Shown here: positions 9,095 through 18,623 of the stretch, piece by piece
Numbering within the stretch: position 1 is the first letter of the stretch
Layout of the letters: every line of letters begins with the position of its first letter
Translations under genes and position numbers: made by a program
Assembly: GCF_001623075.1 (NCBI RefSeq)
Contig: NZ_LMCF01000222.1
Coordinates: 1 to 64,000 of the forward strand
Source of the DNA: Pseudovibrio sp. Ad37
GTDB lineage: Bacteria > Pseudomonadota > Alphaproteobacteria > Rhizobiales > Stappiaceae
Direction of reading: 5' to 3'
DNA length: 64,000 bases
The notes under the pieces: model-generated
The model's input: the letters and a program-made list of their open reading frames with translations, nothing else
Database searches by the model: none
What the model was told of the DNA's origin: nothing

Positions 9095-10141
9095 TCATTT
9101 TCCGTAAGTCCCTTTCTCCGGAAAGTGCTTTACGCCGTCGGCGGCCAGCTGGAAGCCGGTCATATAGGGGTCGCGGTCATCGAGGAAGAGGGTGTTGTAG
9201 CCGGTTTTGCGGGCCCAGCCTTCGATGGTTGGGATGATGCCGTCATGGCCACCCACTTTGGTTGCTTCCTTCACACCGCCCACAAACACAGAGCCGATGA
9301 TGGATTCATGGCGCATGGTGTCGCCAACCTTTAGCTCACCTTTGGCGTAAAGATGCGCGAGGCGAGCAGATGTGCCGGTCCCGCACGGGCTACGGTCCAG
9401 TGCATTGTCGCCATAAAACACCGCATTGCGCCGATCCGCAGCCTCAGAGGTTGGCTTGCCAGTCCATTGAATGTGGCTGATACCGTGAATGCGTTCATCT
9501 TCGGCATGGGTCACGGAGTACTTCTCATTCAAAGCAGCCCGCAACCGCGGACTCCAGTCGAGCAACTGTGAGACACCTACATTCTCAAGGCCCGGAAAGT
9601 TCTCCTGTTCCTCAACAATGGCGTAGAAGTTGCCGCCATATGCCACGTCAACGCTGATCTCACCCACACCCGGCAGGTCAACACTCAAACCAGTCTCTGC
9701 CAGATAGCTTGGCACGTTGGTCAGACAAACACTCTCAACATATCCGTCTTTTTCAAAATACTCAGCAACCACAAGACCAGCAGGCGTATCCAAATACACC
9801 TTGCCCGGCTCTCGAGGCTCAATAAGCCCCTCTTCCAGCGCCATAGTAATCGTACCGATGGTGCCATGCCCACACATGGGCAAACAGCCGGATGTTTCAA
9901 TAAATAGCACTGCCACATCACAGTCAGGCCGTGTTGGAGGAAACAGCATGGAGCCGGACATCATGTCGTGCCCACGCGGCTCAAACATCAATCCGGTTCT
10001 GATCCAGTCATAGCGCTTGAGAAAATCCGCCCGCCGCTCCAGCATATCATTGCCGCGCAAGGCTGGCGTGCCGCCCGCAACCAGTCGCACGGGGTTACCG
10101 CAGGTATGCCCATCAACACAGAAAAAACTCTTGGAGACCAA
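9095..10141 (-). CDS. 4-hydroxyproline 2-epimerase
   Basis: A 348-residue member of the proline racemase family. Both catalytic Cys motifs are present: MCGHGTIG near residue 93 and DRSPCGTGTSAR near residue 240. A Cys pair marks proline racemase and 4-hydroxyproline epimerase rather than the Thr-containing dehydratase. The enzyme turns trans-4-hydroxy-L-proline into cis-4-hydroxy-D-proline. The start is a TTG (10141) after a GGGGAGGGGAGC stretch. Hydroxyproline rather than proline is inferred from the adjacent D-amino-acid oxidase and DHDPS-family deaminase, which complete the next two pathway steps. It is the last gene of the minus-strand operon, 86 bases after the oxidase. Confidence 0.9.
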   Translation of the reverse strand: MVSKSFFCVDGHTCGNPVRLVAGGTPALRGNDMLERRADFLKRYDWIRTGLMFEPRGHDMMSGSMLFPPTRPDCDVAVLFIETSGCLPMCGHGTIGTITMALEEGLIEPREPGKVYLDTPAGLVVAEYFEKDGYVESVCLTNVPSYLAETGLSVDLPGVGEISVDVAYGGNFYAIVEEQENFPGLENVGVSQLLDWSPRLRAALNEKYSVTHAEDERIHGISHIQWTGKPTSEAADRRNAVFYGDNALDRSPCGTGTSARLAHLYAKGELKVGDTMRHESIIGSVFVGGVKEATKVGGHDGIIPTIEGWARKTGYNTLFLDDRDPYMTGFQLAADGVKHFPEKGTYGK

Positions 10142-10227
10142 GCTCCCCTCCCCTTATTCCATGGCATCAATGCAGGATGCCGGCGGTCAACCGATGGAGC
10201 CCTCTCTCTCCCCCGGCAAAACCGCGC

Positions 10228-11463
10228 TTAAAATCGTTGAGCACTGTAAAGTGTGCAATCTATTTTTGGTGTTTCACCGCAAATCAGGTCACTGACCAGC
10301 TCAGCCGTAATAGCTGCCTGTGTGAGCCCATGATGACCATGCCCAAACGCATAAGTCACGCGGTCGCTTTGTTTAGAATGCCCAATCACCGGCAAGGTAT
10401 CCGGCATAGAAGGCCGATGTCCCATCCAGCGAATGCCGTTTTCACGGTTCAGGCCGGGTAACAAACGAGATGCCTTCTCGGCCATCGCGTCAGCCCGCTT
10501 CCAGTTGGCTTCCATCTCCAGCCCGCCAAACTCAACAGCGCCGCCAACCCGCAATCCGTGAGAAAGCTGCGTCACTGCAAAGCCAAGTCCTGGCACCATA
10601 ACAGCATGCTTCAAAGCAACATTCGGCTCGGAAAACGTGGTGTTGTACCCACGCTCCGTCTCCAGCGGCACCTTGTCTCCCAACTGAGCCGCCAGCGTCT
10701 TGGACCACGCACCACAAGCAATCACCGCATGATCGCTGAGGATTTGCTCTTCACCTTCCAGATGCAGAACAATGTGATCGCCCTGCGGCTGAATATGAGA
10801 AACCGAGGACTTGAGGATCTTGCCACCGTTGCGCTCAAAAGCCTCTGCAAGGCTCAGGCACAGAGCATGCGGATCATCAACACTCATCCATCCCGGCACC
10901 AGTGCTCCGCCAACAACATTCTCAGAAAAATCGGATTCTAACTCACGGATCTGGTTGCCATTGAGCTCTTCAACCTCGATGCCATGCTCACGTTGCTCCT
11001 GCCAGCCTTTGCGAACACCCTCAATCTGACTGCGCTCGGTATAGACCTCAAGACAGCCCTTCATAAACACATGATGTCGCGTGACTGAGGATTGCCACAG
11101 CCGTTCCCATGCAGGCAACGAAGCCTTGTTGATCGCAGCTTTGCCAAGAACGCTGTGTTTCAGTTTGTCAGGAAGCGATGCCCGCGAGAACCGCAGCATC
11201 CATGGCAGGATCTTGAGTGCATAAGCAGGTCGCACAGAAAGTGGCCCCAGCGGGTCTAGCAACCAGCCGGGTATTTTCCGCCAAATGCCTTTGGATGCCA
11301 AAGGCGCAACATCAGTCCATGCAATGCCAGCCGCGTTCCCACGGCTGGCCATTTCACCCGGACCATTGCGGTCAATCAGAGCAACCTTGTGGCCTTCTTG
11401 CTGAAGGCGCAGGGCTGTTGCCAATCCAACAACCCCGGCTCCGATTACATGGATGTGTCGCAT
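10228..11463 (-). CDS. FAD-dependent cis-4-hydroxy-D-proline oxidase (DadA-like)
   Basis: A 411-residue FAD oxidoreductase. The N-terminus is a dinucleotide fold (VIGAGVVGLATALRLQQEG), then the DadA-type segment GNAAGIAWTDVAPLAS. The C-terminus has GIRWMGHRPSMPDTLPVIG and the GHGHHGLTQA motif that closes the FAD site. In this operon it should oxidise cis-4-hydroxy-D-proline to pyrroline-4-hydroxy-2-carboxylate at the membrane face. Its start overlaps the end of the upstream deaminase by 19 bases, so the two are probably coupled. General D-amino-acid dehydrogenase activity is the alternative. Confidence 0.87.
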   Translation of the reverse strand: MRHIHVIGAGVVGLATALRLQQEGHKVALIDRNGPGEMASRGNAAGIAWTDVAPLASKGIWRKIPGWLLDPLGPLSVRPAYALKILPWMLRFSRASLPDKLKHSVLGKAAINKASLPAWERLWQSSVTRHHVFMKGCLEVYTERSQIEGVRKGWQEQREHGIEVEELNGNQIRELESDFSENVVGGALVPGWMSVDDPHALCLSLAEAFERNGGKILKSSVSHIQPQGDHIVLHLEGEEQILSDHAVIACGAWSKTLAAQLGDKVPLETERGYNTTFSEPNVALKHAVMVPGLGFAVTQLSHGLRVGGAVEFGGLEMEANWKRADAMAEKASRLLPGLNRENGIRWMGHRPSMPDTLPVIGHSKQSDRVTYAFGHGHHGLTQAAITAELVSDLICGETPKIDCTLYSAQRF

Positions 11464-12362
11464 AGCTCTTTAAGCTCCGGCAGTTCCGGGCGGCATGCAA
11501 CTGCATCTTCCACCACCTTGATGACACGCGCACGCTCCGCACCGGACAAAGCCAGACGTGGCGCACGAACACGGTCATTAGAGCCGATAGCAACCATCTC
11601 TGCCAACTTGATATTTTGGACTAGATTGGTGGAGACATCCAAGTCCAGCAGCGGACGGAACCAGCGGTAAATCTCAAGCGCTTCCTGATAACGCCCAGCT
11701 TTTGCCAGCTTGTAGATCGCGACAGTTTCGCGTGGGAAAGCCACAACAAGACCAGCAACCCAACCATCAACACCCATCATCAGGCTCTCAAGCGCAAGGT
11801 TATCAACACCGGTCAGCACCTTGAAACGATCGCCAAAGCGGTTGATCACTTCTGTTGCGCGGCGAATGTCATCGGTGGACTCTTTCATCGCAACAATAAG
11901 CGGCTCGTCTGCCAGCTCAGCGAACATGTCCAACGTCACATCAACACCGTAAGCAACTGGGTTGTTGTAAACCATCACCGGAACGCCACCAGCTTTCGTA
12001 ACTGCTTTGATGTGAGCCACAGTCTCATGCGGTGCAGAGCGGTAGGGCACGCCCGGCAGAACCATCAGACCATTTGCACCAGCAGCTGCAGCATCCGCTG
12101 CCGCTTTCATCGCACGGCGCGTAGAGCTCTCGCACACGGTCATGATGACGTGTTTGGACCCACAAACCTTTTTGGCAAGCTTGAGAATTTCGATTTTCTC
12201 TTCTGGCTCCAGCGCCATCGCTTCACCAAGAGAACCACAAACAATAATGCCATCGCAGCCGGCGTCCATCTGCAGCTGGAAGCAACGCTCCATCTCTACA
12301 AAATCAAGCTCATCGTTCTCTGTAAACTTTGTTGTGACAGCCGGGTAAACACCAGTCCACAT
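11445..12362 (-). CDS. 1-pyrroline-4-hydroxy-2-carboxylate deaminase (DHDPS family)
   Basis: A 305-residue DapA-fold lyase. The family motifs are GSLGEAMAL, the Tyr in VMVYNNPVAYG, and the Schiff-base Lys in VAMKESTDD. The enzyme removes ammonia from pyrroline-4-hydroxy-2-carboxylate to give alpha-ketoglutarate semialdehyde, the third step of trans-4-hydroxyproline breakdown. I place the start at the ATG at 12362 because a GAGG site lies 9 bases ahead; a GTG five codons upstream is also in frame. It is the first gene of the operon. The semialdehyde dehydrogenase that would finish the pathway is not in this window. A different DHDPS-family lyase function is less likely given the neighbours. 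Confidence 0.87.
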   Translation of the reverse strand: MWTGVYPAVTTKFTENDELDFVEMERCFQLQMDAGCDGIIVCGSLGEAMALEPEEKIEILKLAKKVCGSKHVIMTVCESSTRRAMKAAADAAAAGANGLMVLPGVPYRSAPHETVAHIKAVTKAGGVPVMVYNNPVAYGVDVTLDMFAELADEPLIVAMKESTDDIRRATEVINRFGDRFKVLTGVDNLALESLMMGVDGWVAGLVVAFPRETVAIYKLAKAGRYQEALEIYRWFRPLLDLDVSTNLVQNIKLAEMVAIGSNDRVRAPRLALSGAERARVIKVVEDAVACRPELPELKELCDTSM

Positions 12363-12378
12363 TTTGATTATCCTCACC

Positions 12379-12438
12379 TGTGATATATTACAGGCAATAT
12401 GACCCTCAAACCCTCAAAGGTCAATACTGTGATATATC
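12379..12438 (-). promoter_or_regulatory. Promoter of the hydroxyproline operon with flanking operator-like sites
   Basis: On the minus strand TTGACC (12419-12424), a 17-bp spacer and CATATT (12396-12401) form a sigma70 promoter. TGTGATATAT occurs on both sides: within the near-palindrome TGTGATATATTACA (12379-12392) downstream of the -10, and at 12429-12438 upstream of the -35. This would suit a repressor, possibly GntR-type, that loops across or covers the promoter. No regulator gene is adjacent. Confidence 0.55.
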
Positions 12439-12496
12439 TGAAACCAATTAATCCAGAACCACAGTGGAAAAGCAATAAATTCAGCAGGTTAATAAC

Positions 12497-12539
12497 GCTG
12501 CGGAAAGTGTGTAACCGGCAATCCGACACTTCCCGCAGC
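12497..12539 (-). terminator. Stem-loop after glpK
   Basis: A 14-bp stem with a single G-U pair (12497-12510 with 12526-12539) and a 15-base loop lies 16 bases past the glpK stop. No clear U-run follows, so it may be a weak terminator or an RNA-stabilising hairpin. Confidence 0.5.
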
Positions 12540-12554
12540 ACAATATCATGAAGT

Positions 12555-14054
12555 TCAGGAGGCCTGAGAACGAGTCCGGGAAACAGCGTCATGCCAACCG
12601 GAGAGTCGCTTCTCACGCTCGGTTGCGTCCATGTTCGGCTCAAAACGACGGTCCAGATGCCAGCGCTTGGAGAATTCCTCCATGCTCGGCCAAACACCCG
12701 CCTTCATACCCGCAAGCCACGCAACGCCAAGTGCGGTGGTTTCCTGAACAACAGGGCGATCCACCGGACGGCCAAGAATGTCCGCAAGAAACTGCATGGT
12801 CCAGTCAGAGGCAACCATGCCGCCATCAACGCGCAGCACGGTGTCACCATTCAGCGGAGAACCCATGTCAGAAGACTTGGAGTTGATCAGATCAACAGTC
12901 TGGTAGCCAACACTTTCCAGTGCCGCCCGTGCAATCTCGTCCTGACCGGTGGAACGCGTCATGCCGAAAATCGCCGCGCGGGCTTCAGGATCCCAGTATG
13001 GCGCACCCAGACCAACAAACGCCGGAACCAGATAGACATGGCTTTCCGGGTCAGCATTCTCAGCCATCAACTGCGTCTGCGCAGCGGTCTCGATGATCTT
13101 CAGCCCATCACGCAGCCACTGCACGGCAGCACCCGCAATAAAGATGGAACCTTCCAGCGCATAAGTCGTTTTGCCGTTGAGGCGATACGCAATGGTAGAG
13201 AGCAACCGGTTCTTGGAATAAACCAGCTCTTCACCGGTGTTCAGCAATGCAAAACAGCCAGTGCCATAGGTGGACTTCACCATGCCCTGCTTGAAGCATG
13301 CCTGCCCAACCGTTGCCGCTTGCTGGTCGCCAGCCACGCCATAAATCGGCAACTCGGCACCAAACAGATCAGCTGTGATTGTGCCGAAATCATCCGCACA
13401 ATCTTTCACGTCCGGCAGCAGGCTCTTTGGGATGTTCAGCAGAGCCAGCAGCTCGTCATCCCAGCAGTTTTCGCCAATGTTATAGAGAAGAGTACGCGAA
13501 GCGTTGGTCGCATCAGTCACATGGGACTTGCCGCCTGTCAAACGCCAGATCAGCCAGGTATCAACGGTACCAAACGCCAGTTCACCAGCTTCTGCCCGCG
13601 CACGCACGCCCTCAACATTGTCCAGAATCCAAGCAACCTTGGTGCCGGAGAAATAAGGATCAAGCAGCAGACCTGTCCGGCTAGTAAACAGTTCCTCATG
13701 ACCCGCCGCTTTCAACGTGCTGCAGAAGGCAGAAGTTCGCCGGTCCTGCCAGACAATCGCGTTGTAAACCGGCTCACCCGTCGCGCGATCCCAGATCAGC
13801 GTTGTCTCACGCTGGTTGGTAATGCCCACACCGATAATCTGCCCTGCAGCAAGGTCAGCACCGGATAAAGCCTCACGGCATGTGTCAACAGTCGTCGTCC
13901 AGAGGTCATCAGGATCGTGCTCTACCCAGCCTTCATGCGGAAAGTGCTGCGGAAACTCCCGTTGCCCGACACCCACACTTTCAAAACTGTCATTGAAAAC
14001 GATCGCACGCGTTGACGTCGTCCCCTGATCAATGGAGAGCACCCACCCTGTCAT
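12555..14054 (-). CDS. glpK: Glycerol kinase
   Basis: A 499-residue FGGY kinase of the usual length. It begins with the phosphate-binding segment [14 protein letters not shown], continues with [14 protein letters not shown] and the ATP-site loop [10 protein letters not shown], and has the C-terminal [15 protein letters not shown] block. It phosphorylates glycerol to glycerol-3-phosphate in the cytoplasm. The start has a strong GGGAGGAATAA site. It lies downstream of glpD on the same strand, 326 bases away across a repeat and hairpins, so it may have its own promoter. GlpR-type control is likely through the CGAA repeats before glpD. Confidence 0.96.
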   Translation of the reverse strand: MTGWVLSIDQGTTSTRAIVFNDSFESVGVGQREFPQHFPHEGWVEHDPDDLWTTTVDTCREALSGADLAAGQIIGVGITNQRETTLIWDRATGEPVYNAIVWQDRRTSAFCSTLKAAGHEELFTSRTGLLLDPYFSGTKVAWILDNVEGVRARAEAGELAFGTVDTWLIWRLTGGKSHVTDATNASRTLLYNIGENCWDDELLALLNIPKSLLPDVKDCADDFGTITADLFGAELPIYGVAGDQQAATVGQACFKQGMVKSTYGTGCFALLNTGEELVYSKNRLLSTIAYRLNGKTTYALEGSIFIAGAAVQWLRDGLKIIETAAQTQLMAENADPESHVYLVPAFVGLGAPYWDPEARAAIFGMTRSTGQDEIARAALESVGYQTVDLINSKSSDMGSPLNGDTVLRVDGGMVASDWTMQFLADILGRPVDRPVVQETTALGVAWLAGMKAGVWPSMEEFSKRWHLDRRFEPNMDATEREKRLSGWHDAVSRTRSQAS

Positions 14055-14133
14055 TTATTCCTCCCGGAAGAGGGTTCCCCTCTTCGAAAATCCAATTTGG
14101 CACCAGCTATTTTTCTGAGGCGCCGAAACAATC

Positions 14134-14202
14134 TACAGCGCGTTCCGCTTGATTACTCACAATCAAGCGATAAGAATTCGCTTAAGCAAACAAATTAGAG
14201 CA
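14134..14202. repeat. Dispersed intergenic repeat, copy 2 (most complete)
   Basis: Starts TACAGCGCGTTCCG, holds a 9-bp stem with 6-base loop (14146-14154 with 14161-14169), then GATAAGAATTCGC and ends TTAGAGC. Similar copies lie at 1167, 24303 and 33974. It falls in the 326-base glpD-glpK gap (14055-14380), which holds no gene. Confidence 0.6.
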
Positions 14203-14237
14203 CGGCACGTAAATGAGAATGCACGTGATGTGCTCTA
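14196..14237. repeat. Long imperfect hairpin between glpD and glpK
   Basis: TAGAGCAC (14196-14203) pairs with GTGCTCTA (14230-14237), and inside them CACGT (14206-14210) pairs with ACGTG (14223-14227). It adjoins repeat copy 2 and may be its end structure, a processing site or a stabiliser in the glpD-glpK transcript. Confidence 0.5.
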
Positions 14238-14380
14238 ATGATGAACGTAGAATGTCACTTACCAAAATATAAGGGTCAAAACACCAAGATAACGACCAAC
14301 CTTTGTGTATACCATCCCATACAAGGCGCCATGACATAAAACAGGCCCTGCCTTTCTCTAGGAAAAACAGAGCCTGAAAC

Positions 14381-15916
14381 TTAACCAGCCATGCGGCTCG
14401 CTTCAAAGTAGCTGGCAAGGTAATGCTCCAGCACACCTGCTGCTTCCTTCGGCAGATGCAATCCCAGCTTGGAACGCCGCCACAAAATGTCTTCCGCAGT
14501 CACAGCCCATTCCTGCTCAACCATCCAGTTGACCTCGCAGGCATACAAATCGCCGCCAATATGTGCGCCCATCTCAGCAGTGGTTTTCGCATACCCGAGG
14601 ATCTTCATGGCATCAGAGCCATAGGACCGCACCAGACGATAGGCATGATCATGCTCAAGGAACGGATAAGCTGATTTCAAAGAAGCAACCTTCGCGCCAA
14701 AGTCACTCGGCTCAAAGTCACCGCCCGGCAGAACGCTGTCCTTGGTCCAGCTGTTCTTCTTGGCAGCCTGCGGCAGATAATCCGCCAGCTTCTCCAACGC
14801 ATGTTCAGCAAGACGGCGATATGTGGTGATCTTGCCGCCAAACACGCTCAGTAATGGAGCCTTGCTCTCACCCTCATCCATCTCAAGAACATAATCACGC
14901 GTCGCCGCACGCGCTTCGCTCGCACCATCATCATAAAGAGGACGCACACCGGAATAGGTTCGCACAACCATGTCCGGGGTCACTTCTTTAGAGAAGTACT
15001 CACTCACCGCGCTGCACAGATACGCAACCTCATCATCAGAACAGGAAACACCTGCCGGATCACCCTGATAGTCAACGTCAGTGGTCCCAATCAGCGTGAA
15101 ATCATTCTCATAAGGGATCGCGAAGACAATACGGCCATCCGCATTCTGGAAAATGAAGCTGCGATCATGGCCAAACATCTTCGGTACAATGATATGGCTG
15201 CCCTTCACAAGACGCACATTCGCCTGACTGTTCAGCCCAATCGCGCCTTTCAAAACGTTAGACACCCAAGGCCCAGCCGCATTCACCAGCGCTTTCGCAT
15301 GCACCAGCTCGTTCTTGCCGCTCACGCTATCACGAATTTCAATCTCCCAACCACCAGCGGTACGGGAGGCGCGAACAACTTCAGTGTTACGGCGAATTTC
15401 AGCACCACGCGCAGCAGCATCACGCGCATTCAGCACAACCAGACGCGCATCATTCACCCAGCAATCGGAGTATTCAAAACCGCGTGTGAAAAGAGACTTC
15501 AAGCCATCATTGAACGGAGCACTGTCCAGCGGCACAGTCTTCGTTGCCGGCAAAAGCTTACGACCACCCAGATGGTCATACATGAACAGGCCAAGGCGCA
15601 GGAACCACGCGGGACGCAAGCCTTTATGATGCGGAAGAATAAAACGAAGCGGCCAGATGATATGCGGCGCCATATTTAAAAGAACTTCGCGTTCCTTCAA
15701 AGCTTCACGAACGAGACGAAACTCATAATATTCCAGATACCGCAGTCCGCCATGGATCAGTTTGGTAGAGGCCGAAGAGGTCGCGCTTGCAAAATCAGTC
15801 TTTTCCGCCAGAAAAACTGAAAGTCCTCGTCCGGCAGCATCACGAGCAATGCCGCAGCCGTTGATCCCGCCCCCTATGACAAATAGATCATAGCTCTTAC
15901 TCATGGTCTTGCTCAT
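14381..15916 (-). CDS. glpD: Aerobic glycerol-3-phosphate dehydrogenase
   Basis: A 511-residue FAD enzyme. The N-terminal FAD fold is VIGGGINGCGIARDAAGRG, followed by the GlpD hallmark TKLIHGGLRYLE. Later come FAIPYENDFTLIGTTDVDY and SVFGGKITTYRRLAE. It oxidises glycerol-3-phosphate to dihydroxyacetone phosphate at the inner membrane and passes electrons to quinone. The start follows a GAGGGG site; a second Met at codon 5 is possible. It is first in the minus-strand glpD-glpK pair. Upstream lie four phased CGAA repeats (15981-16014), a likely repressor-binding array. Confidence 0.96.
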   Translation of the reverse strand: MSKTMSKSYDLFVIGGGINGCGIARDAAGRGLSVFLAEKTDFASATSSASTKLIHGGLRYLEYYEFRLVREALKEREVLLNMAPHIIWPLRFILPHHKGLRPAWFLRLGLFMYDHLGGRKLLPATKTVPLDSAPFNDGLKSLFTRGFEYSDCWVNDARLVVLNARDAAARGAEIRRNTEVVRASRTAGGWEIEIRDSVSGKNELVHAKALVNAAGPWVSNVLKGAIGLNSQANVRLVKGSHIIVPKMFGHDRSFIFQNADGRIVFAIPYENDFTLIGTTDVDYQGDPAGVSCSDDEVAYLCSAVSEYFSKEVTPDMVVRTYSGVRPLYDDGASEARAATRDYVLEMDEGESKAPLLSVFGGKITTYRRLAEHALEKLADYLPQAAKKNSWTKDSVLPGGDFEPSDFGAKVASLKSAYPFLEHDHAYRLVRSYGSDAMKILGYAKTTAEMGAHIGGDLYACEVNWMVEQEWAVTAEDILWRRSKLGLHLPKEAAGVLEHYLASYFEASRMAG

Positions 15917-15980
15917 GACTGGCCCCTCAATGTCACGGTTCTCGCCAGTGAATCCGTGAAAGCACGCATATTCATTACGC

Positions 15981-16065
15981 CGAACCTATTCGAATATTTT
16001 CGAAAGTCAACGAAACCTATTATCATATATATGTATTAAAACGAAACTCCCATAAGCAAGCGAAA
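15981..16065 (-). promoter_or_regulatory. Phased CGAA repeats, candidate GlpR operator
   Basis: CGAA starts at 15981, 15991, 16001 and 16011, exactly 10 bases apart, with A/T-rich six-base spacers. Two more CGAAA lie at 16042 and 16061. Read on the glpD strand these are TTCG/TTTCG repeats of the kind bound by DeoR-family repressors. They lie 65-150 bp upstream of the glpD start. The matching GlpR-type gene is at 34068-34880. Confidence 0.5.
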
Positions 16066-16120
16066 AAATCGTCTTTTGGGCTTATTTCTCTCGTCAATTT
16101 GTTTAACACAGGGCAACAGC

Positions 16121-16159
16121 AAAAAGGCGCATTCGTAATCAAAACGAACGCGCCTTTTT
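16121..16159 (-). terminator. Terminator after the MscS-family gene
   Basis: AAAAAGGCGC..TTCG pairs with CGAA..GCGCCTTTTT (16121-16135 with 16145-16159, one mismatch) around a 9-base loop. It has T-runs in both directions, 50 bases past the channel gene stop. Confidence 0.8.
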
Positions 16160-16211
16160 CATATGAAACCGAAACTGCGTTGTTTCGGTATCTGTTTCAA
16201 CTCAGATCACA

Positions 16212-18485
16212 TCAATTGGGACCATCGTCCGGCGGAATGTTCTCTCCCTCTCCACCAGACCTTTTGGCACCCTGTGCTTTTGTCTGCGCACCTTTCTGCT
16301 CAACCTGAGGCACATCCTCTGGCTTGCTGTCCCCTGCCACATGGTAGGTCACTTGCGGGAATGGAATATCGATACCGCGCTCATCAAACACGACCTTCAG
16401 GCACTCATTATAAGCCCGTCCGATTGCCCACTGGCTTCCTGGCAAGGTTTTAATACGCGCCCGGATGTTGATGGCAGAGTCACCAAACGCAGTCACACCA
16501 TGCATTTCCAGCTCGCCAAGGATCGCAACATTGTGCGGCGTTTCCTCCAACCGGCGGAAGGCTTCTTGCATGGCTTCTTTGGCAACTTCAATATCAGTGC
16601 CATACCCAACACCCATAACCGACACCGCATAAGCGAAGTCGCGGGTGGAGTTGGAAACGCTGGTCACAGAAGAGAATGGAATGATGTGTGAGGTACCATT
16701 GAGATCACGCAGGCTCACGCTGCGAATGCTCAATCGCTCAACGGTTCCGGAAATTCCACCAACCTCAACAAAGTCTCCTTCGTTCATCGCATTCTCAAGC
16801 TGAATAAAAGCACCAGTGATCACATCCTGTACCAGCTTTTGCGACCCAAACGAGACCGCCAGACCAACAACACCAGCACCAGCAATCAACGGAGCAATCT
16901 GAATACCAAGCTCAGACAACGCCAGAAGCGTAAACATCACAATCATCAAAATGGAGATTGCATTGCTGAACAGCTTGAACAACGTCTTGGTTCGGCCGGA
17001 AACGACTTTTCCTTCACGCTCAAGAATGCGCAGGTCTATCCAGGACATAATCGTCAACCAAAGAGCAAACCCAATAAGGATGACAATGACAGCAGACATG
17101 ATGGAGTTCGCAAAGGTAATACCGTCACCCGACCAGATCCACTGCCAGAAGCTGCCAACACCCCAAACTTCCAGAACACCAACAATCACACAAAGACCGA
17201 CAATAACGCGCAGCACCACGCAAACAGTCGGCAGGAAGGAGTTCAAGCGGCTTTCAAACGTAGGTAGCACATGATCCAGCGCATCATAAAGGTTCACCCC
17301 CTTACGGATCACCCTCGTCAGCAACATCATGATGCCCAGCCCGATGAAGATGACAAGCAAGGACATAGCGCTGGTTCTGGCAATATAGTTGATGGCATCA
17401 AGCGGCGTACGCAGCCATGCAACCATGATTGCAAACACATAAAGCAACGCTAGCAAATGCCAGCCAAAGCCGAGCCCCTTAAAGAGCTGAACTGAGAAAT
17501 TGGAGCCTCGAAAGCTCTCAGCATACCCGCGAATAGCGTGACGCACCCGCAACCGTGACCGAAGAATAATTGTCACAAGATAAACAAGGCAGACCAGCAC
17601 AACAGTGACTCTCACACTGCCCGCCAGCTGCGCAGAGAAATTCACCCCAACCATTGGCACGGCCAAACGAATGCCAAAGCCAAGGATTCCGACAATCATA
17701 ATAAGGTGCCGCGACCAAAAAACAGCTTCCTGATCGGAAAATGGCAACAGACGGAAGGCTGATCGATGCGGTGCAAACACAAACCGGATCACCACCCGCG
17801 ACATCTCAATCAGGAAAAAGGCATTGATAGCAAACAACTCGACATTGTTGACGCTCTGAACCGTTGGGTCCGTCGAAAAAATGTAAGCCGACAGATAGCC
17901 AGCGCCAGACGCAACCCCAACAAACACGGCATCAAAACCGGAGGTAATCGCCAGCAGTCCAACACGGAAGAACAGCGGGTGCCGGTCTACTCTCTTCTCA
18001 TACCGCCGCATATAAGCGGTTGATATCTTATGCAAAATAATCAGTACGATATACGCAGGCAACAGCACCCGGATGATGCTGAAAATGCCATCCAACAACC
18101 GCGAATGATCCACTTTAGACTGGCCATCCAGCAAGTCCTCATAACCGGATAGCCCTGTGATGATGAGCGTACCAAAGTCATAGAAACTCGAAACACCATC
18201 CTGCACATAAGTCCCGATCTGCGCCGCAATCGTTGCTTTGGCAGCCGGGTTTGCTGTGGCCGTGGGTGCCCCGGAACCAGACGAGCCATTGGCCTGCTGC
18301 TCCTGCAGAATTTTAATAAGCGCCTCACGCCCCTTCGGGTCTTCAAGCACCTTGATCAGGGCTTGCTTGGCCTGCTGCACATCAGCCCCACCCTCAGCAG
18401 CGGTGGAGGAGGTTTGAGCCTGCGCAGTACTGGCAAAACTGAGAAAGACCGCAGCGAATGCCGCAATAAGAAACCGGAAAAACAT
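16212..18485 (-). CDS. Large MscS-family mechanosensitive channel
   Basis: A 757-residue protein. A signal peptide ends near AQAQ (about residue 24), followed by a soluble region rich in Ala/Gln/Gly (to about 130). About ten membrane spans follow, then the MscS core from about residue 530. The pore helix GAGVVGLAVSFGSQKLVQDVITG has the Gly/Ala-rich pattern of MscS TM3, and the beta domain ENAMNEGDFVEVGGISGTVE follows it. The length and extra helices match YbiO/MscM-type members that release solutes on osmotic downshift. The C-terminal tail is charged. It probably stands alone as a transcription unit; a strong terminator follows. Confidence 0.9.
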   Translation of the reverse strand: MFFRFLIAAFAAVFLSFASTAQAQTSSTAAEGGADVQQAKQALIKVLEDPKGREALIKILQEQQANGSSGSGAPTATANPAAKATIAAQIGTYVQDGVSSFYDFGTLIITGLSGYEDLLDGQSKVDHSRLLDGIFSIIRVLLPAYIVLIILHKISTAYMRRYEKRVDRHPLFFRVGLLAITSGFDAVFVGVASGAGYLSAYIFSTDPTVQSVNNVELFAINAFFLIEMSRVVIRFVFAPHRSAFRLLPFSDQEAVFWSRHLIMIVGILGFGIRLAVPMVGVNFSAQLAGSVRVTVVLVCLVYLVTIILRSRLRVRHAIRGYAESFRGSNFSVQLFKGLGFGWHLLALLYVFAIMVAWLRTPLDAINYIARTSAMSLLVIFIGLGIMMLLTRVIRKGVNLYDALDHVLPTFESRLNSFLPTVCVVLRVIVGLCVIVGVLEVWGVGSFWQWIWSGDGITFANSIMSAVIVILIGFALWLTIMSWIDLRILEREGKVVSGRTKTLFKLFSNAISILMIVMFTLLALSELGIQIAPLIAGAGVVGLAVSFGSQKLVQDVITGAFIQLENAMNEGDFVEVGGISGTVERLSIRSVSLRDLNGTSHIIPFSSVTSVSNSTRDFAYAVSVMGVGYGTDIEVAKEAMQEAFRRLEETPHNVAILGELEMHGVTAFGDSAINIRARIKTLPGSQWAIGRAYNECLKVVFDERGIDIPFPQVTYHVAGDSKPEDVPQVEQKGAQTKAQGAKRSGGEGENIPPDDGPN

Positions 18486-18623
18486 GGATCACCCAGAATG
18501 AAAACGAATAAAATTCAAGCGAACATTACTGCTTTACACCATAAACGAGAAGATCCAGTGAAGACAAACCGACAAAATAACCCTGCGCAATCAGAGTTTT
18601 TGACAGAAGAAAGCATGCATGTG

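Noticed and set aside
12591-13868. 425-codon open frame antisense to glpK
   Set aside because: Wholly inside the clear glpK gene, with a low-complexity, unrecognisable translation.
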